A stretch of 23,602 bases of DNA from contig CAYHIN010000010.1 of assembly GCA_964356705.1 (NCBI GenBank), positions 1 through 23,602 on the forward strand, given 5' to 3'. Positions 23,148-23,602 of this stretch are shown here, piece by piece. The position numbers and the translations under genes were made by a program. How positions within the stretch are numbered: the stretch's first letter is position 1; each line of letters begins with the position of its first letter. Source of the stretch: CAYHIN01 sp964356705 (lineage in GTDB: Bacteria; Patescibacteriota; Microgenomatia; CAZETR01; Amesbacteraceae). The notes under the pieces were generated by a model. The model ran no database searches and had not been told where the DNA came from. It worked only from the letters and a program-made list of their open reading frames with translations.

Positions 23148-23602
23148 TATCTTAGCTTATACGCATTTGTGAGGGAACGGAGACGAACGACCAGAAGTCC
23201 CAAAAGACCCGCTTTGGCATCTTTTATAAAACTGACTCGCCTACTCTCCTGATGGCGCCAGGATACAGGGACTTCGGATATTTTATATTTCAACTTACGA
23301 CCTAGATAGATCATCTCGACATCGAGACCTGGGTCGACGGCCGGGCCCTCGATGACCTTCGGAGGACGTAATGATTGCATTATCTGAAATATTTTCTGGG
23401 CGGCGGCGTGAGTCATGGCTTTGAACCCGCACTGAGAATCTTTGACAGGAAGGCTGAGTATCAAAGTGCGAAGAACGACCATACCAGTGGCCAGAACCTG
23501 ACGAAATAGTGGAGCCCCCTCTCGGTTTGCTCTGGATCCGATAACAATGTCAGCCCCTTCTTCAAATTTGGGGAGAAATTTGTCAAATTCTGTTATGGGA
23601 GT
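23147..23602 (-). CDS. Alg5/DPM1-like polyprenyl-phosphate sugar synthase, N-terminus off the right edge
   Basis: The frame is open from the last base of the window. The 151 visible residues begin TPITEFDKFLPKF, corresponding to the stretch just after the DXD (STPLPQVDKFL in the neighbour). The first roughly 100 residues, including the nucleotide-binding strand, are therefore outside. Visible motifs are IVIGSRANR, VKDSQCGFKAM, GLDVEMIYLGRKL and EVPVSWRH, the Alg5-like set. An internal ATG at 23482 is not the true start, because the homologous sequence continues upstream. It appears to be a tandem duplicate of the next gene with different loop lengths. The stop shares one base with the next start. 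Two such synthases in a row could supply different sugar-phosphate lipids or face different partners (inference). Confidence 0.9.
   Translation of the reverse strand, partial: TPITEFDKFLPKFEEGADIVIGSRANREGAPLFRQVLATGMVVLRTLILSLPVKDSQCGFKAMTHAAAQKIFQIMQSLRPPKVIEGPAVDPGLDVEMIYLGRKLKYKISEVPVSWRHQESRRVSFIKDAKAGLLGLLVVRLRSLTNAYKLR

Overview
The window is a dense surface-glycan gene cluster: 21 protein-coding genes in 23.6 kb, 20 of them on the minus strand. There are no RNA genes, insertion sequences, CRISPR arrays or convincing terminators. Nine genes are GT2 (GT-A fold) glycosyltransferases, one is a GT4 (GT-B fold) glycosyltransferase, and eight are polytopic GT-C-type membrane glycosyltransferases. 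The others are one Wzx-like flippase, one glutamine-dependent asparagine synthetase and one small membrane-anchored protein of unknown function. The code is standard (TGA is used as stop). GC content is roughly mid-40s by eye. Extreme compaction and many GT-C/GT2 genes suggest a Candidate Phyla Radiation (Patescibacteria) genome, perhaps Microgenomates-like. That assignment is inference, because no phylogenetic marker is present.

Layout in transcription order, right to left: a 5'-truncated Alg5-like polyprenyl-phosphate sugar synthase (23147-23602); a second Alg5-like GT2 (22395-23147); a GT-C of PMT/ArnT type (20906-22402); a 40-base gap holding a short repeat; a PTPS-related/YfhO-like GT-C (19204-20865); a flippase (17780-19237); a GT-C (16186-17793); three GT2 genes (15253-16164, 14358-15263, 13616-14365); a GT4 (12616-13638); a GT-C (11429-12619); and two GT2 genes (10613-11413, 9843-10637). 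Next comes the only plus-strand gene, a GT2 at 8944-9846. It overlaps its left neighbour head to head by 26 bases and its right neighbour tail to tail by 4. The minus-strand run then resumes with a GtrB/DPM1-like GT2 (8013-8969), asparagine synthetase (6157-8013), three GT-C genes (4517-6160, 3234-4520, 2045-3241), the small orphan (1504-2052) and a GT-C cut by the left edge (1-1522).

Proposed division of labour (inference from families): the Alg5-like and GtrB/DPM1-like enzymes charge a polyprenyl-phosphate carrier with single sugars on the cytoplasmic face. The other GT2 enzymes and the GT4 enzyme extend a lipid-linked or nucleotide-sugar-dependent glycan inside the cell. The Wzx-like protein flips the lipid-linked product. 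The GT-C enzymes use polyprenyl-phosphate sugars outside the membrane to decorate a glycan or surface protein. No initiating phosphoglycosyltransferase, Wzy polymerase, Wzz, ABC exporter or nucleotide-sugar biosynthesis gene is visible, so the locus probably extends beyond the window or relies on genes elsewhere.

The most unusual DNA-level signals are: only about 76 non-coding bases in the window; four start/stop overlaps of the same 8-base form (ATGNNTAR); small heptanucleotide arrays of one family (TTGTNNN) lying inside coding sequences at four places; and the inverted GT2 gene that shares coding sequence with both neighbours.
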